A stretch of DNA of 53,149 nt, taken from the NCBI GenBank assembly GCA_937922745.1, contig CALAJO010000090.1:1-53149 (forward strand). Reading direction: 5' to 3'. Below are positions 41,229 through 50,000 of this stretch, piece by piece; position 1 is the stretch's first letter, and each line of letters opens with the position of its first letter. Both the position numbers and the translations under genes were made by a program. The DNA is from an uncultured cyanobacterium. GTDB lineage: Bacteria; Cyanobacteriota; Vampirovibrionia; Vampirovibrionales; JAGQHJ01. The notes below the pieces were generated by a model that was given only the letters and a program-made list of their open reading frames with translations, was not told where the DNA came from and did not search any database.

Positions 41229-42215
41229 ATGACATTGCGTGTTGTATTTTTAGGAACCCCGGCCTTTGCCGCCCCCAGCTTGCAAGCCCTGCTGGCAGAT
41301 AATGGGATGCAGGTGCTGGGCGTGATGACACAACCGGACAGGCCGGCAGGACGCGGGCAAAAACTGACGCCGCCCCCGGTTAAAGTGCTGGCCGAAAGCC
41401 ATGGCCTGGATGTGCGCCAGCCGGTGCGGCTGCGAAAAGAGCCGGATATGATTGACTGGCTGCGCCAACAGCAGCCGGATTTTTTGGTCACAGCGGCGTT
41501 CGGGCAGATTTTACCGCAGGAAGTCCTGGATATCCCCAAGCACGGCACGGTGAATGTGCATGCGTCTTTACTGCCGCATTATCGGGGCGCAAACCCTGTG
41601 CAATGGGCCATCCTTAACGGGGATGCCAAAACCGGCGTGACCACTATGCTCACCTCGCTGGGTGTGGATGAAGGCCCGATGCTGCTTAAGATAGAGACCG
41701 ACATTGATCCGGATGAAACGGCTGCCGACCTGGTGACGCGCCTGGCTGTGCTTGGGGCTTCCATCCTCCCCGGGACATTGAAGGAATACGCATCCGGCCG
41801 GTTAAAAGCCACAGAGCAGGACGCGTCCCAGGCTACGCACGCCCCCAAGTTGGACAAGGATGCCGCTATGATTGACTGGCACATGTCGGCGGAGCTGATT
41901 CACAACAAAATCCGCGGGCAACAGCCTTGGCCAGGCGCGGCAACGATGATTGAGAACCAGATCGTTAAAATCCATAAAAGCCTGGCCCCCCAACGCTGGG
42001 CGGACTCTAAAGAATTTATGAACAATGGAAAACCGGGTGAGATTATCGCTATAATTAAAGCGGGTATTGTCGTGCAAACCGGATCTTCGCCGCTTCTCAT
42101 CGAATCCGTGCAGCCGCCCGGCAAGCCCAAAATGGCCGCGCGGGACTGGGCGAACGGCGCGATAAAACACGATACCCAGCCATTATTCCATTCGCCAGAA
42201 AAGGTGGAGATATAA
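41229..42215 (+). CDS. fmt: Methionyl-tRNA formyltransferase
   Basis: This 328-residue protein formylates initiator Met-tRNA using 10-formyl-tetrahydrofolate. The N-terminal half shows VVFLGTPAFAAPSLQALLAD and the catalytic region NVHASLLPHYRGANPVQWAI (SLLP-RGA-P), then GVTTMLTSLGVDEGPML. The C-terminal OB-like domain is shorter but has KIRGQQPWPGA. ATG 41229 fits the family; a longer frame from 41157 does not. The deformylase gene is at 21306. It is followed after 3 bases by a zinc peptidase gene, as in other genomes. Confidence 0.95.
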   Translation: MTLRVVFLGTPAFAAPSLQALLADNGMQVLGVMTQPDRPAGRGQKLTPPPVKVLAESHGLDVRQPVRLRKEPDMIDWLRQQQPDFLVTAAFGQILPQEVLDIPKHGTVNVHASLLPHYRGANPVQWAILNGDAKTGVTTMLTSLGVDEGPMLLKIETDIDPDETAADLVTRLAVLGASILPGTLKEYASGRLKATEQDASQATHAPKLDKDAAMIDWHMSAELIHNKIRGQQPWPGAATMIENQIVKIHKSLAPQRWADSKEFMNNGKPGEIIAIIKAGIVVQTGSSPLLIESVQPPGKPKMAARDWANGAIKHDTQPLFHSPEKVEI

Positions 42216-42218
42216 ACC

Positions 42219-42935
42219 ATGTTCTACTTTGATCCGCTCTATATACTCTTGATGCTTGTCGGCTTGCCACTCATCCTGATTCCGCAGTGGTGGGTTAAAA
42301 GCACGTTTAACAAGTATTCCAAGGTGCCAGCTTCTTATGGCCGCACCGGGGCCGAGCTGGCCCGCGACCTGCTGGCCTATAACGGCATTACTCATGTGGA
42401 TGTGGATATCTCCCACGGCATCCTTTCCGACCATTACGACCCGGTGCATAAGGTGGTTCGTCTGTCCGAGGAGAACTACCACGGCCGATCCGTTGCCGCC
42501 GTTGCGGTGGCCGCACACGAAGTAGGCCATGCCATCCAGCACGCCCGTGGGTTCTTCCCCGTGGTGCTGCGATCTGCCATGGTTCCCGCCGTTAACATCG
42601 GGAGCCAGTTTGGCCCCTTGCTTATCTTCTTCAGCATCCTGCTGATGGGAATGCGCGTCCTGGCTCCGGACATGGGACTTCTGCTGGCCTGGATAGGCGT
42701 CATTTTATTTGGGCTCGCCGTGGCCTTCCACTTTGTCACGCTCCCGGTCGAGATTGACGCGAGCATGCGGGCGGTCGGCGTATTGAATTCTACGCGTTAC
42801 CTGTCCACGCAGGAGATTCCGCTGGCGAAGAAAGTGCTGACGGCGGCGGCGTTTACTTATATCGCCACGGCGCTGTACTCGCTGATGCAGCTGATGTACT
42901 ACATCATCCAGCTCAACCGCGGCCGGGAAGAGTAA
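42219..42935 (+). CDS. Membrane zinc metallopeptidase (YugP/PF04298)
   Basis: This 238-residue protein starts with a membrane helix, then NKYSKVPASYGRTGAELAR. The zinc motif is VAVAAHEVGHAIQHARGFF (HExxH), followed by three or four membrane segments and EIDASMRAVGVL, where the family has the third ligand. The family is conserved but functionally uncharacterised. It begins 3 bases after fmt and is probably co-transcribed. Confidence 0.85.
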   Translation: MFYFDPLYILLMLVGLPLILIPQWWVKSTFNKYSKVPASYGRTGAELARDLLAYNGITHVDVDISHGILSDHYDPVHKVVRLSEENYHGRSVAAVAVAAHEVGHAIQHARGFFPVVLRSAMVPAVNIGSQFGPLLIFFSILLMGMRVLAPDMGLLLAWIGVILFGLAVAFHFVTLPVEIDASMRAVGVLNSTRYLSTQEIPLAKKVLTAAAFTYIATALYSLMQLMYYIIQLNRGREE

Positions 42936-42937
42936 GA

Positions 42938-43720
42938 TTATAAGTCTTTCAGCATCCGTTGCAGTTCATCTGGAGATACCGGACGGAAGGCGCATTCCGG
43001 CAGGTAAGCCAGCATGTCATAGCTCGAAAATGCGGCTGAAGTGATTTGATTGTCCTTCACAGCCAGCAGAACATCTGTTATTGGGTTGACTCGTCCTAGG
43101 TTGATCAGCATGCTATTCTGGCCGGTCTTGATAGCACGGATGGGATAAGGCGGATTAAAAGCGAGATGTGAAACCTCTTGGCCCGGTAAGGCCTGGCTGG
43201 CTTTGGCAACCAGCGCCTTTAAGGGCGCAAAGTCATCAATCGCAGGATACTTCGCATCCCGGCCAGACGTGTTGGGAAGCTGATCGGGATCAACCAGGTT
43301 CGGCAGGCCGGATTGTTGTATCGCAGCCATCACTTGCTCGGTAAGGCGATAATAGGGGGCATCTTCTTCTGGGGCGGCTGCCAATACAGTGAGAGGGTTT
43401 TGGTCTGTAACCTGGCCATCCTGAAAATTGACTGTCACCGAGAAAGATGAATTATGGAGGCCAGGTATCGATTTGCCTGCGCTGAAAAGTGAAATGGCGC
43501 TGATGCCAGATGGCGACTCCCTTTTGTGCAAGACAACGCTCACCGGTTCCGAACCAGGGGGGGTAAACGTAATGGGCAAGGCAAACATTGCAGGTAGTTG
43601 TTGGAGAAGCCGGGGAAGGAACTGACGGGCTTGCGCGGATAATTGCGGGGTTTTGGCGCTTTCTCCAAAACGCGCTTTAACAGCAGCTTGATGGCGCACC
43701 GGATAAAATTGAATGTTCAT
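42938..43720 (-). CDS. Hypothetical protein
   Basis: This 260-residue soluble protein starts MNIQFYPVRHQAAVKARFGE. It looks like an alpha/beta protein with no motif I recognise. The start resembles the MQIRFNSV start of the FHA protein, as if a shared N-terminal tag occurs in several proteins of this genome. It is convergent with the peptidase, with 2 bases between stops. Confidence 0.55.
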   Translation of the reverse strand: MNIQFYPVRHQAAVKARFGESAKTPQLSAQARQFLPRLLQQLPAMFALPITFTPPGSEPVSVVLHKRESPSGISAISLFSAGKSIPGLHNSSFSVTVNFQDGQVTDQNPLTVLAAAPEEDAPYYRLTEQVMAAIQQSGLPNLVDPDQLPNTSGRDAKYPAIDDFAPLKALVAKASQALPGQEVSHLAFNPPYPIRAIKTGQNSMLINLGRVNPITDVLLAVKDNQITSAAFSSYDMLAYLPECAFRPVSPDELQRMLKDL

Positions 43721-43783
43721 ATTTGCAGAGCCTATTTTCATCATGACATGGCTATGAAAAAACCGGGCCGGGATTGAAATTGC

Positions 43784-44284
43784 CTAAGAAGCCGGTTGCG
43801 GGTTAAACAGCTTCAAGAAGTCGAAGGAGCTGGCGATGCCCAGGACATGTCCGGACTCATCCACAATAATGGCATGGTGGTTGCGGGTTGCGATCATCTT
43901 GAAGCTGACCATCTCGATGCTTTCATCCGGCGGCACGAACAGCGTCCTCACGGACATGACTTCCCGGGCCTGGAGGTTGATTGGCTCATCCAGCGCAAAG
44001 CTGGCCTGCACCTGCTCCCGGATATCCGGCTCCATTCCGGCGAGGATAATTTGAAGGTACTCTTGCAGATCGAACAACTGGCGGCATTTCTCCAAGTCCC
44101 TTACGGAGATGGATCCCTGAAGCCGATCATGCTCGTCCACGACAGGAATGCAGTTAAGGTTATACAGCGCAAACAGCTTAAAGACTTCCTGAACGGCCGT
44201 ATCTTCCCGCACCCGCAGCGGGTTCGGGGACATGATGTCCTGTATTCTGCGATGGGGTTGTCCGTCTGCTATCATAAAAACCAT
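43784..44284 (-). CDS. CBS-domain pair protein
   Basis: This 166-residue protein is built of two CBS motifs: RIQDIMSPNPLRVREDTAVQ with NLNCIPVVDEHDRLQGSISV, and AREVMSVRTLFVPPDESIEM with NHHAIIVDESGHVLGIASSF. CBS pairs bind adenine nucleotides or SAM as sensors. It is divergent from the receiver-domain gene at 44409 with a 124-base gap, so shared control is possible. Confidence 0.8.
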   Translation of the reverse strand: MVFMIADGQPHRRIQDIMSPNPLRVREDTAVQEVFKLFALYNLNCIPVVDEHDRLQGSISVRDLEKCRQLFDLQEYLQIILAGMEPDIREQVQASFALDEPINLQAREVMSVRTLFVPPDESIEMVSFKMIATRNHHAIIVDESGHVLGIASSFDFLKLFNPQPAS

Positions 44285-44408
44285 TATAATTCAGATTGGA
44301 ATACTGTAAGATAGAGATTGCGCTTTTCGTTAAGGTCTCAATCGGGAAAACGCGTTTTTCCCAGCGCAATGCTTGATCTTGAATGTTAAATTGGCCAGAT
44401 AGAAGAGA

Positions 44409-45314
44409 ATGACGGACAGAATCGAAATCGATACAGACGACGCCATGCGGGAGGCTTTGTTTCAACTGTTTTCGCTGGCTGGAATGCCGCGGCCGGTTGT
44501 GAGCATTTCGGCGATTGATGTCCTGTTTGCGGTGCGGCAAATCCAGAGCCAGTTGGAAATAGCCCGAAAGCAGGTTGCCGCGGCGCCCGTTGTTCCCAAT
44601 TCGGCCTTTACCGCGCCTTCAACACCGGCTGTTCCTTCTCCACCTGCGCAGATGGAATTTATCAGCACGGCGTCGACATTTCCTTCTCCTGCCGGTAATG
44701 CTGCGCCATCGGCCCCTAGTGTTTTTGCCCCGCCATCCGCGTTTCCGGGGGCTACTCCGGCATCTCAGCCTGTCCCCTCGGTTTTTGGCAACCCGCCCCC
44801 TATCGCGTCCGATGGCCCGTTGCCCATCGCGATGGATTTTGCGGGCGCGTCGCTCGAAGAAATGGCAGCGATGCTCCAGGGCGGCGGTTTTGCGACATCT
44901 GCGCCGAAGCCGACATTCCGCCTGGATGACACCAATATCCTTATCGTAAGCGAGTTGGGAATCGTAACCTACCAGGTCAAAGCGTCCTTAATCAAGCTGG
45001 GCGCGACGGTAACGATTGTCCGCGGGATTAACGAAGCGATTACCGAGTACCAGAAACGAAAATACACCGGGGTCCTGATCGACATTTTCGTGCCGACCGA
45101 GCGGGAAGGCTTGCTCGTGCTGAGTGAGATCAAGCGGCTCTCGGATGAAACGGGCAATAATAGCAGTATTGCCGTACTCGCCACCACGGTGAAGGAAACT
45201 CGCCAGGATTTACGCGATCTCTGCCGGGAAAAAGGCGCTTCCATCTTTTTAGAGAAGAATGAAGGCTGGCACCAACGCGTCGTCAACTTCTTCTCCGGTA
45301 ATTACGAGTTTTAA
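44409..45314 (+). CDS. Receiver-domain protein with Pro/Ala-rich linker
   Basis: This 301-residue protein has a helical N terminus of about 55 residues, a Pro/Ala/Ser-rich linker of about 105 residues and a C-terminal CheY-like receiver (about 175-301). The receiver shows TNILIVSELG, the phospho-acceptor VLIDIFVPTEREGLLVLSEI, VLATTVKETRQ, and IFLEKNEGW with the conserved Lys. The acidic pair at the end of beta1 is reduced (VSELG), so phosphorylation is uncertain. There is no DNA-binding output, and no kinase lies nearby. Confidence 0.65.
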   Translation: MTDRIEIDTDDAMREALFQLFSLAGMPRPVVSISAIDVLFAVRQIQSQLEIARKQVAAAPVVPNSAFTAPSTPAVPSPPAQMEFISTASTFPSPAGNAAPSAPSVFAPPSAFPGATPASQPVPSVFGNPPPIASDGPLPIAMDFAGASLEEMAAMLQGGGFATSAPKPTFRLDDTNILIVSELGIVTYQVKASLIKLGATVTIVRGINEAITEYQKRKYTGVLIDIFVPTEREGLLVLSEIKRLSDETGNNSSIAVLATTVKETRQDLRDLCREKGASIFLEKNEGWHQRVVNFFSGNYEF

Positions 45315-45337
45315 GCCCGTATTTTTCTAATGACGCT

Positions 45338-45357
45338 CCTCGGAACGAGGCATTTTT
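45338..45357 (+). terminator. Weak intrinsic terminator before uvrC
   Basis: CCTCG-GAA-CGAGG followed by CATTTTTAAA, 24 bases after the receiver-gene stop. The stem is only 5 bp. Confidence 0.4.
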
Positions 45358-45424
45358 AAAAACCCGGATCATCGGGCATAATAGCAATAGCCGTTCCATA
45401 TCGGATGAAGCAGGTTCGCAACCC

Positions 45425-47287
45425 ATGACGCATTCCTTATCCATCGCCGAGCAACTCAAGGCCGTTCCGTACAAGCCGGGTGTTTACCTGTACCGGGATG
45501 AAGCCGGGGCGCTGCTGTATGTCGGCAAGGCCAAGACGCTGCACAACCGGGTGTCGAGTTATTTCCACGCGCGGGCCAACCATTCGCCCCGCATCCAATC
45601 GCTGGTGGAGCATGTGGCAAAGATCGATTACATCGTCACCAAGTCCGATCTGGAGGCGCTGATTCTGGAAGCGAACCTGATTAAGACCCAGCGCCCCAAA
45701 TATAACATCCTGATGCGGGACGACAAGAAGTATCCCTGGCTGATGCTGACGGACGAGCCTTTTCCCCGGCTGCAAATAACGCGTGAACCAACCAAGCGGG
45801 GCAAAACCAAGTATTTTGGGCCGTATGCCTCGCCCGGCGCGCTTTATCAAACGCTTCAGCTGGTTAAGAAGATTTTCCCGCTGCGGCAACGCAAAACGCC
45901 GCTGTTCAAGGATCGGCCCTGCATGAACTACCATATCGGGAGCTGCTTGGGGCCTTGCCAGGCGTTGATTACGCAGGAAGAATACATGAAAATCGTGCGG
46001 CAGATGGAGTTGTTCCTGCGCGGCCACGCGGAAGACCTGCTGGCCGAGTTGCAAAAGGAGATGATCCTCGCCAGCGAGAACATGGACTTTGAGAAGGCCG
46101 CCCTGCTGCGCGATCGCTACCAGTCCATCCAAAAGGTGCTGATGCGTCAGCGCGTAATGTACGATGACGAAACCATTAGCCAGGATGTGCTGGGCATGTG
46201 CGAATCCGATGGGGTGGCTTATATTGCCCTGCTCAAAGTTCGCCGGGGTAAGCTCATCCAGACGCAGTTTTTCGAGATGCCGATGGAAGGGGAGGCCCAG
46301 CAAACCGAGGCCTACGAATCCTTCCTGCTCCAGTACTACCAGGAGCCGGAAGATCGCGAGGATTTACCGAACGAAATCATCCTACAGATGCCGATTGAAG
46401 ACCAGGACCTGCTGGGGGAATGGGTAAGCGCCAGCAAAGGCCGAAAGGTAACGGTTAACGTTCCCCAGCGCAGCGGCCCCAAGAAGGATATCCTGGACAT
46501 GGCCATCAAGAATGCCGAAGAATCACGGGATCGGGCCAAAATTTACCAGGAAACCCGCCTGAAGAACGATCCGGCGCAGGCCTTGATTTTATTGCAGGAG
46601 CGCCTCGGCTTGCCCAACGCACCCCGTCGCATCGAGTGCTACGATATTTCGCACACTGGGGGCAATTTCACGGTGGCCTCCATGGTGGTGTTTACCGATG
46701 GCATCCCGGACAAGAAGGAATACCGCCGGTTTAAGATCCAGACCGTGGAAAACGGCAAACCGGATGACTTCCAGAGTATGTACGAGGTGATGTCCCGGCG
46801 CTTTACCAACCTGGAGGAAAAAGGCTGGCCCGACCCGGATCTCGTCATAATCGACGGAGGAAAAGGCCAGCTAAGCAGTGCTGTGAGGGCGCTGGAGAAA
46901 ATCGGCGTTACCGATCAGCCCATTATTTCCCTTGCCAAGAAGTTCGAGGAGGTTTACACGCCCGCCTCGCAGCGCCCCGTCCTGTTCGATCGCGACAGCA
47001 TTGCGCTGTTCCTGCTGCAACGTATCCGGGATGAAGCGCATCGCTTTGCCATTACGTATAACCGTAACCTTCGCGCCAAGGCCCAAACCCGATCTTTTCT
47101 GGATGACGTGCCGGGCATTGGCAAGGTGCGTAAACAGCGCCTGCTGGAAAGCTTTCAGTCCGTCCAGGACATTCGCCAGGCCAGCCTGGAGGACATTGCC
47201 AAAGCCACCCAAACCCACGGCAAAACCGCGGAGCAACTGTACGATACCCTGCAGGCCGCCTTCAACCCCGCCGCTCGGAATGCTTAA
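45425..47287 (+). CDS. uvrC: Excinuclease ABC subunit C
   Basis: This 620-residue nuclease makes both cuts in nucleotide excision repair with UvrAB. The N-terminal GIY-YIG domain (PGVYLYRDEAGALLYVGKAK) makes the 3' cut. A UVR motif follows near residue 210 (ASENMDFEKAALLRDRYQSI). The RNase H-like nuclease contains ECYDISHTGGNFTVASMVVF and DLVIIDGGKGQLSSA, and two C-terminal helix-hairpin-helix motifs (DDVPGIGKVRKQRLLESF) bind DNA. The length and domain order are standard. Confidence 0.97.
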   Translation: MTHSLSIAEQLKAVPYKPGVYLYRDEAGALLYVGKAKTLHNRVSSYFHARANHSPRIQSLVEHVAKIDYIVTKSDLEALILEANLIKTQRPKYNILMRDDKKYPWLMLTDEPFPRLQITREPTKRGKTKYFGPYASPGALYQTLQLVKKIFPLRQRKTPLFKDRPCMNYHIGSCLGPCQALITQEEYMKIVRQMELFLRGHAEDLLAELQKEMILASENMDFEKAALLRDRYQSIQKVLMRQRVMYDDETISQDVLGMCESDGVAYIALLKVRRGKLIQTQFFEMPMEGEAQQTEAYESFLLQYYQEPEDREDLPNEIILQMPIEDQDLLGEWVSASKGRKVTVNVPQRSGPKKDILDMAIKNAEESRDRAKIYQETRLKNDPAQALILLQERLGLPNAPRRIECYDISHTGGNFTVASMVVFTDGIPDKKEYRRFKIQTVENGKPDDFQSMYEVMSRRFTNLEEKGWPDPDLVIIDGGKGQLSSAVRALEKIGVTDQPIISLAKKFEEVYTPASQRPVLFDRDSIALFLLQRIRDEAHRFAITYNRNLRAKAQTRSFLDDVPGIGKVRKQRLLESFQSVQDIRQASLEDIAKATQTHGKTAEQLYDTLQAAFNPAARNA

Positions 47288-47444
47288 ACCACCGATAGTT
47301 TTTGGGAAACTGAACTTCCTGGCGTCATTTCTTGCGTTTTCCTTAAGCCTACGGCATTTGGATGAAACGCATGCTAAAACAAGGTAAAAGGCGCAATATT
47401 GCTTACAATGAAAGTATCGCCCCACATCGGAGGATTCCTTGGCC

Positions 47445-48812
47445 ATGGTTACCGAACATCCCCAGCAAAACCTGATTCCCCAGGATCGCCTGGAATCCAC
47501 CCGCGACCGCATTCGCGAAGTCCTGTACTCCGAGGACCTGTGCCGCTACAAAGGCCGTGTCTCCAAGCTGATGGGGCTGACCGTGGAAGCCTACCTGCCC
47601 CAGCTCAAAATCGGGGATCTCTGCTTTATCGAAACCAAGAACGGTGAGCCCAAGGCAGCCGAAGTGGTGGCCTTTAAGGGTGACGTGGCCCAGATGCTGC
47701 TGCTGTATGACGGCACCGGCATTGCCCAGGGCAGTTGGGTCACCACCACAGGCAACCCGATAAACTTCCCTGTCGGCGACTTCCTATTAGGACGGCTGAT
47801 TAACCCCCTTGGGGAGCCGATGGACGGCCTGCCGATTGACTACTCCAAAGCCACTTGGATTAACGCAGACGGCCCGCCGCCGGATCCGCTGGATCGGCCG
47901 ATCATCAAGAACAAGTTTTCCACCGGCGTCCGCGCCGTGGACTCCCTGCTGACGATGGGCGCCGGCCAGCGGATGGGGCTTTTCGCCGGTAGCGGCGTCG
48001 GGAAATCGACCATGATGGGGATGATTGCCCGTAACTCCGAAGCCGACGTGAACGTCGTCGCCCTCATCGGAGAGCGTGGCCGCGAGGTCAAGGAGTTTAT
48101 GGAGCATGCCCTCGGCGAGGAGGGCATGAAGCGCTCCGTACTCGTCTGCGCAACCGGCGATCAGCCGCCCCTGCTGCGGATGAAAACCCTGCTCAGCGCC
48201 ACGGCCATTGCAGAGTACTTTCGCGACCAGGGCAAAAAAGTGTTTATGATGACCGATACCGTGACCCGTTGCGCCATGTCCGGCCGCGAAGTGGGCTTGT
48301 CCATCGGAGAACCGCCCACCATGAAGGGCTACCCGCCCTCCATTTTCTCCTGGCTGCAAAAGGTGCTGGAGCGAACCGGCGTCACGGACAAGGGCTCTAT
48401 CACCGCTCTCTATACCGTCCTCGTTGAAGGCGACGACATCAACGACCCCGTGGTTGACACCGTCCGCGGGATTATCGACGGCCACATCTTCCTCTCCCGG
48501 AAGGTTGCGGCGCAGAACCACTTCCCCGCCATCGACATCCTGGGCAGCGTCAGCCGTCTGTTCACCGAAATCTGCGACCCCGAGCATATCCGGGCGGCAG
48601 GCAAAATGCGTGAACTGCTGGCCGTCTACAAGGATGCCAAGGACCTCATCGACGTGGGCGCCTACGAGCCCGGCTCCAACCCCAAAATCGACCTCGCCCT
48701 GCAAATCATGCCCGATATCAACAAGTTCCTGCGCCAGTCCGTCAAAGACATCGTCAACATGGACCTCACCATCAACACCCTCAAAGACATGATGCGCGAC
48801 GTCGACATCTAG
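47445..48812 (+). CDS. fliI: Flagellar/type III export ATPase FliI
   Basis: This 455-residue ATPase powers unfolding and export of flagellar or type III substrates. It shows the Walker A GLFAGSGVGKSTMMGMIARN, NVVALIGERGREVKEF, Walker B VFMMTDTVTRCAM, and the FliI/YscN block GLSIGEPPTMKGYPPSIFSW. The F1-type lid RFLRQSVKDIVNM is at the end. Flagellar and type III versions are hard to separate by sequence alone. No fliH, fliJ or other flagellar gene is adjacent. ATG 47445 is used. TTG 47439, 5 bases after GGAGG, is an equal alternative. Confidence 0.9.
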   Translation: MVTEHPQQNLIPQDRLESTRDRIREVLYSEDLCRYKGRVSKLMGLTVEAYLPQLKIGDLCFIETKNGEPKAAEVVAFKGDVAQMLLLYDGTGIAQGSWVTTTGNPINFPVGDFLLGRLINPLGEPMDGLPIDYSKATWINADGPPPDPLDRPIIKNKFSTGVRAVDSLLTMGAGQRMGLFAGSGVGKSTMMGMIARNSEADVNVVALIGERGREVKEFMEHALGEEGMKRSVLVCATGDQPPLLRMKTLLSATAIAEYFRDQGKKVFMMTDTVTRCAMSGREVGLSIGEPPTMKGYPPSIFSWLQKVLERTGVTDKGSITALYTVLVEGDDINDPVVDTVRGIIDGHIFLSRKVAAQNHFPAIDILGSVSRLFTEICDPEHIRAAGKMRELLAVYKDAKDLIDVGAYEPGSNPKIDLALQIMPDINKFLRQSVKDIVNMDLTINTLKDMMRDVDI

Positions 48813-48856
48813 GTCCTCATGCCGGACGGGCAACATGCAAGGGCTGCCGCCCTTAC

Positions 48857-48913
48857 GCTGAATCGGGCTGGCTCGACGGGAATGCAGGTTTTTTCGCACG
48901 GACCCGATTCAGC
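48857..48913. repeat. 11-bp inverted repeat downstream of fliI
   Basis: GCTGAATCGGG (48857-48867) and its exact complement CCCGATTCAGC (48903-48913), separated by 35 bases including TTTTTT. It may act with the next hairpin in termination or mRNA stability. Confidence 0.6.
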
Positions 48914-48926
48914 TATCCCGCGGGGG

Positions 48927-48956
48927 GGGAGGCTTTGCCTCCCTGGTTTGATTTTT
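48927..48956 (+). terminator. Intrinsic terminator between fliI and the GntR gene
   Basis: GGGAGGC-TTT-GCCTCCC followed by TGGTTTGATTTTT. The tail is interrupted by G, so efficiency is uncertain. Confidence 0.55.
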
Positions 48957-48992
48957 GGGGGAATGAGCCTCTGTTTCTGGAAATGAGGGATA

Positions 48993-50000
48993 ATGGAGGG
49001 GATGAAGATTTCGATTCAAAAAGGGACGGCGGTTTCGATCCACCAGCAGCTGATGACGCAGATTGCCTTGCAGATCGCGTCCGGCACCCTGGCGGAAGGG
49101 AGCAAGCTGCCCAGCGTGAGGGGCCTTTCCCAACGGCTGGATATCCATTACAATACCTGCCTGGCCGTTTACCAGGAGCTGGCCGAACTGGGCATGGTGG
49201 AGATGCGCCGTGGCAGCGGGGCCTATGTTAGCCGATTCGCCAGGGAAAAAGCCATTTCCCACGATATGCCGCAAGGCCTGCAACAACTGGCCCGATACTT
49301 CCTGGGGCTGGCTTACCAGCAAGGCCACACCTGGGAAGCCATCCAGGCGGCGCTTGCGGAAGCGAACGCGGCAAGAGCCTGCCGGCATACCCGCTTCGTG
49401 TTTGTCGATCAGCATGCCGATATCCTGCCACTGTTTCAGGCGGAACTGACCGAGGTGCTGGGCTGCCCCGTTGAAGCCGTGACCTTTGATGAGCTGCCCA
49501 ATGCCCCGAACGATGAGGCAACCGCCTTCCTGGTGAGCCGCTACCATCATCGCCGGTTGATGGGATGCCTGGATGGCGTGGACAGGACCGTTTTGCTGAT
49601 TGACGTGGGCACCGGCCAGGAAGGGGTTGGGCCCATAAACGCGCTGCCGGAAGGCGCGTTTGTGACCGTCCTCTCCCAAAGCCAAACCATACTGCACATG
49701 GCCGAATCGATGATCAGCAGCCTGCGAGGCCACGACCTCCTGGTGCGATGCGTCTTGGCCGATGAGGGGCCAGAGGAGATTACGCGGGCCGTTGGCCACG
49801 CCAGCCTGGTGATTATGGATGTGCTGTGCGCCCAAGCCTGGGCAAACCGAGCCGACAAGCCATCCGCGGTCTTACGCCTGATACCCAGTCAGGAAGGGGA
49901 GCGGATTCGGGGATGGCTTCGCGCTAATACCGCAATGCAAAGCGCTTCAGGATTAGCCAGTCCTGCACCCGATCCGGCAGGTTTTTCAGCAGAAGCCTGA
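48993..50000 (+). CDS. GntR-family transcriptional regulator
   Basis: This 335-residue protein has an N-terminal winged helix of the GntR type: SIHQQLMTQIALQIASGTLA, EGSKLPSVRGLSQRLDIHYN, and TCLAVYQELAELGMVEMRRG. The C-terminal 260 residues show no known effector domain (not FCD, UTRA or aminotransferase). A GFG-like core FVFVDQHADILPLFQAEL and LLIDVGTGQEGVGPI suggests a Rossmann-like fold, perhaps for a small ligand. The start is at 48993 or 49002 (GGAGG directly before). Its 3' end overlaps the convergent SDR gene by 77 bases. Confidence 0.75.
   Translation: MEGMKISIQKGTAVSIHQQLMTQIALQIASGTLAEGSKLPSVRGLSQRLDIHYNTCLAVYQELAELGMVEMRRGSGAYVSRFAREKAISHDMPQGLQQLARYFLGLAYQQGHTWEAIQAALAEANAARACRHTRFVFVDQHADILPLFQAELTEVLGCPVEAVTFDELPNAPNDEATAFLVSRYHHRRLMGCLDGVDRTVLLIDVGTGQEGVGPINALPEGAFVTVLSQSQTILHMAESMISSLRGHDLLVRCVLADEGPEEITRAVGHASLVIMDVLCAQAWANRADKPSAVLRLIPSQEGERIRGWLRANTAMQSASGLASPAPDPAGFSAEA

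Noticed and set aside
47787-48899. A 370-codon open frame on the minus strand opposite fliI
   Set aside because: It is the shadow of a high-GC gene. The translation has no domain and is rich in His/Gly/Val as an antisense artefact, while the fliI frame has all family motifs.
48909-49835. A 308-codon minus-strand frame opposite the GntR gene
   Set aside because: No family features; the opposite frame has a clear winged-helix and ribosome site.
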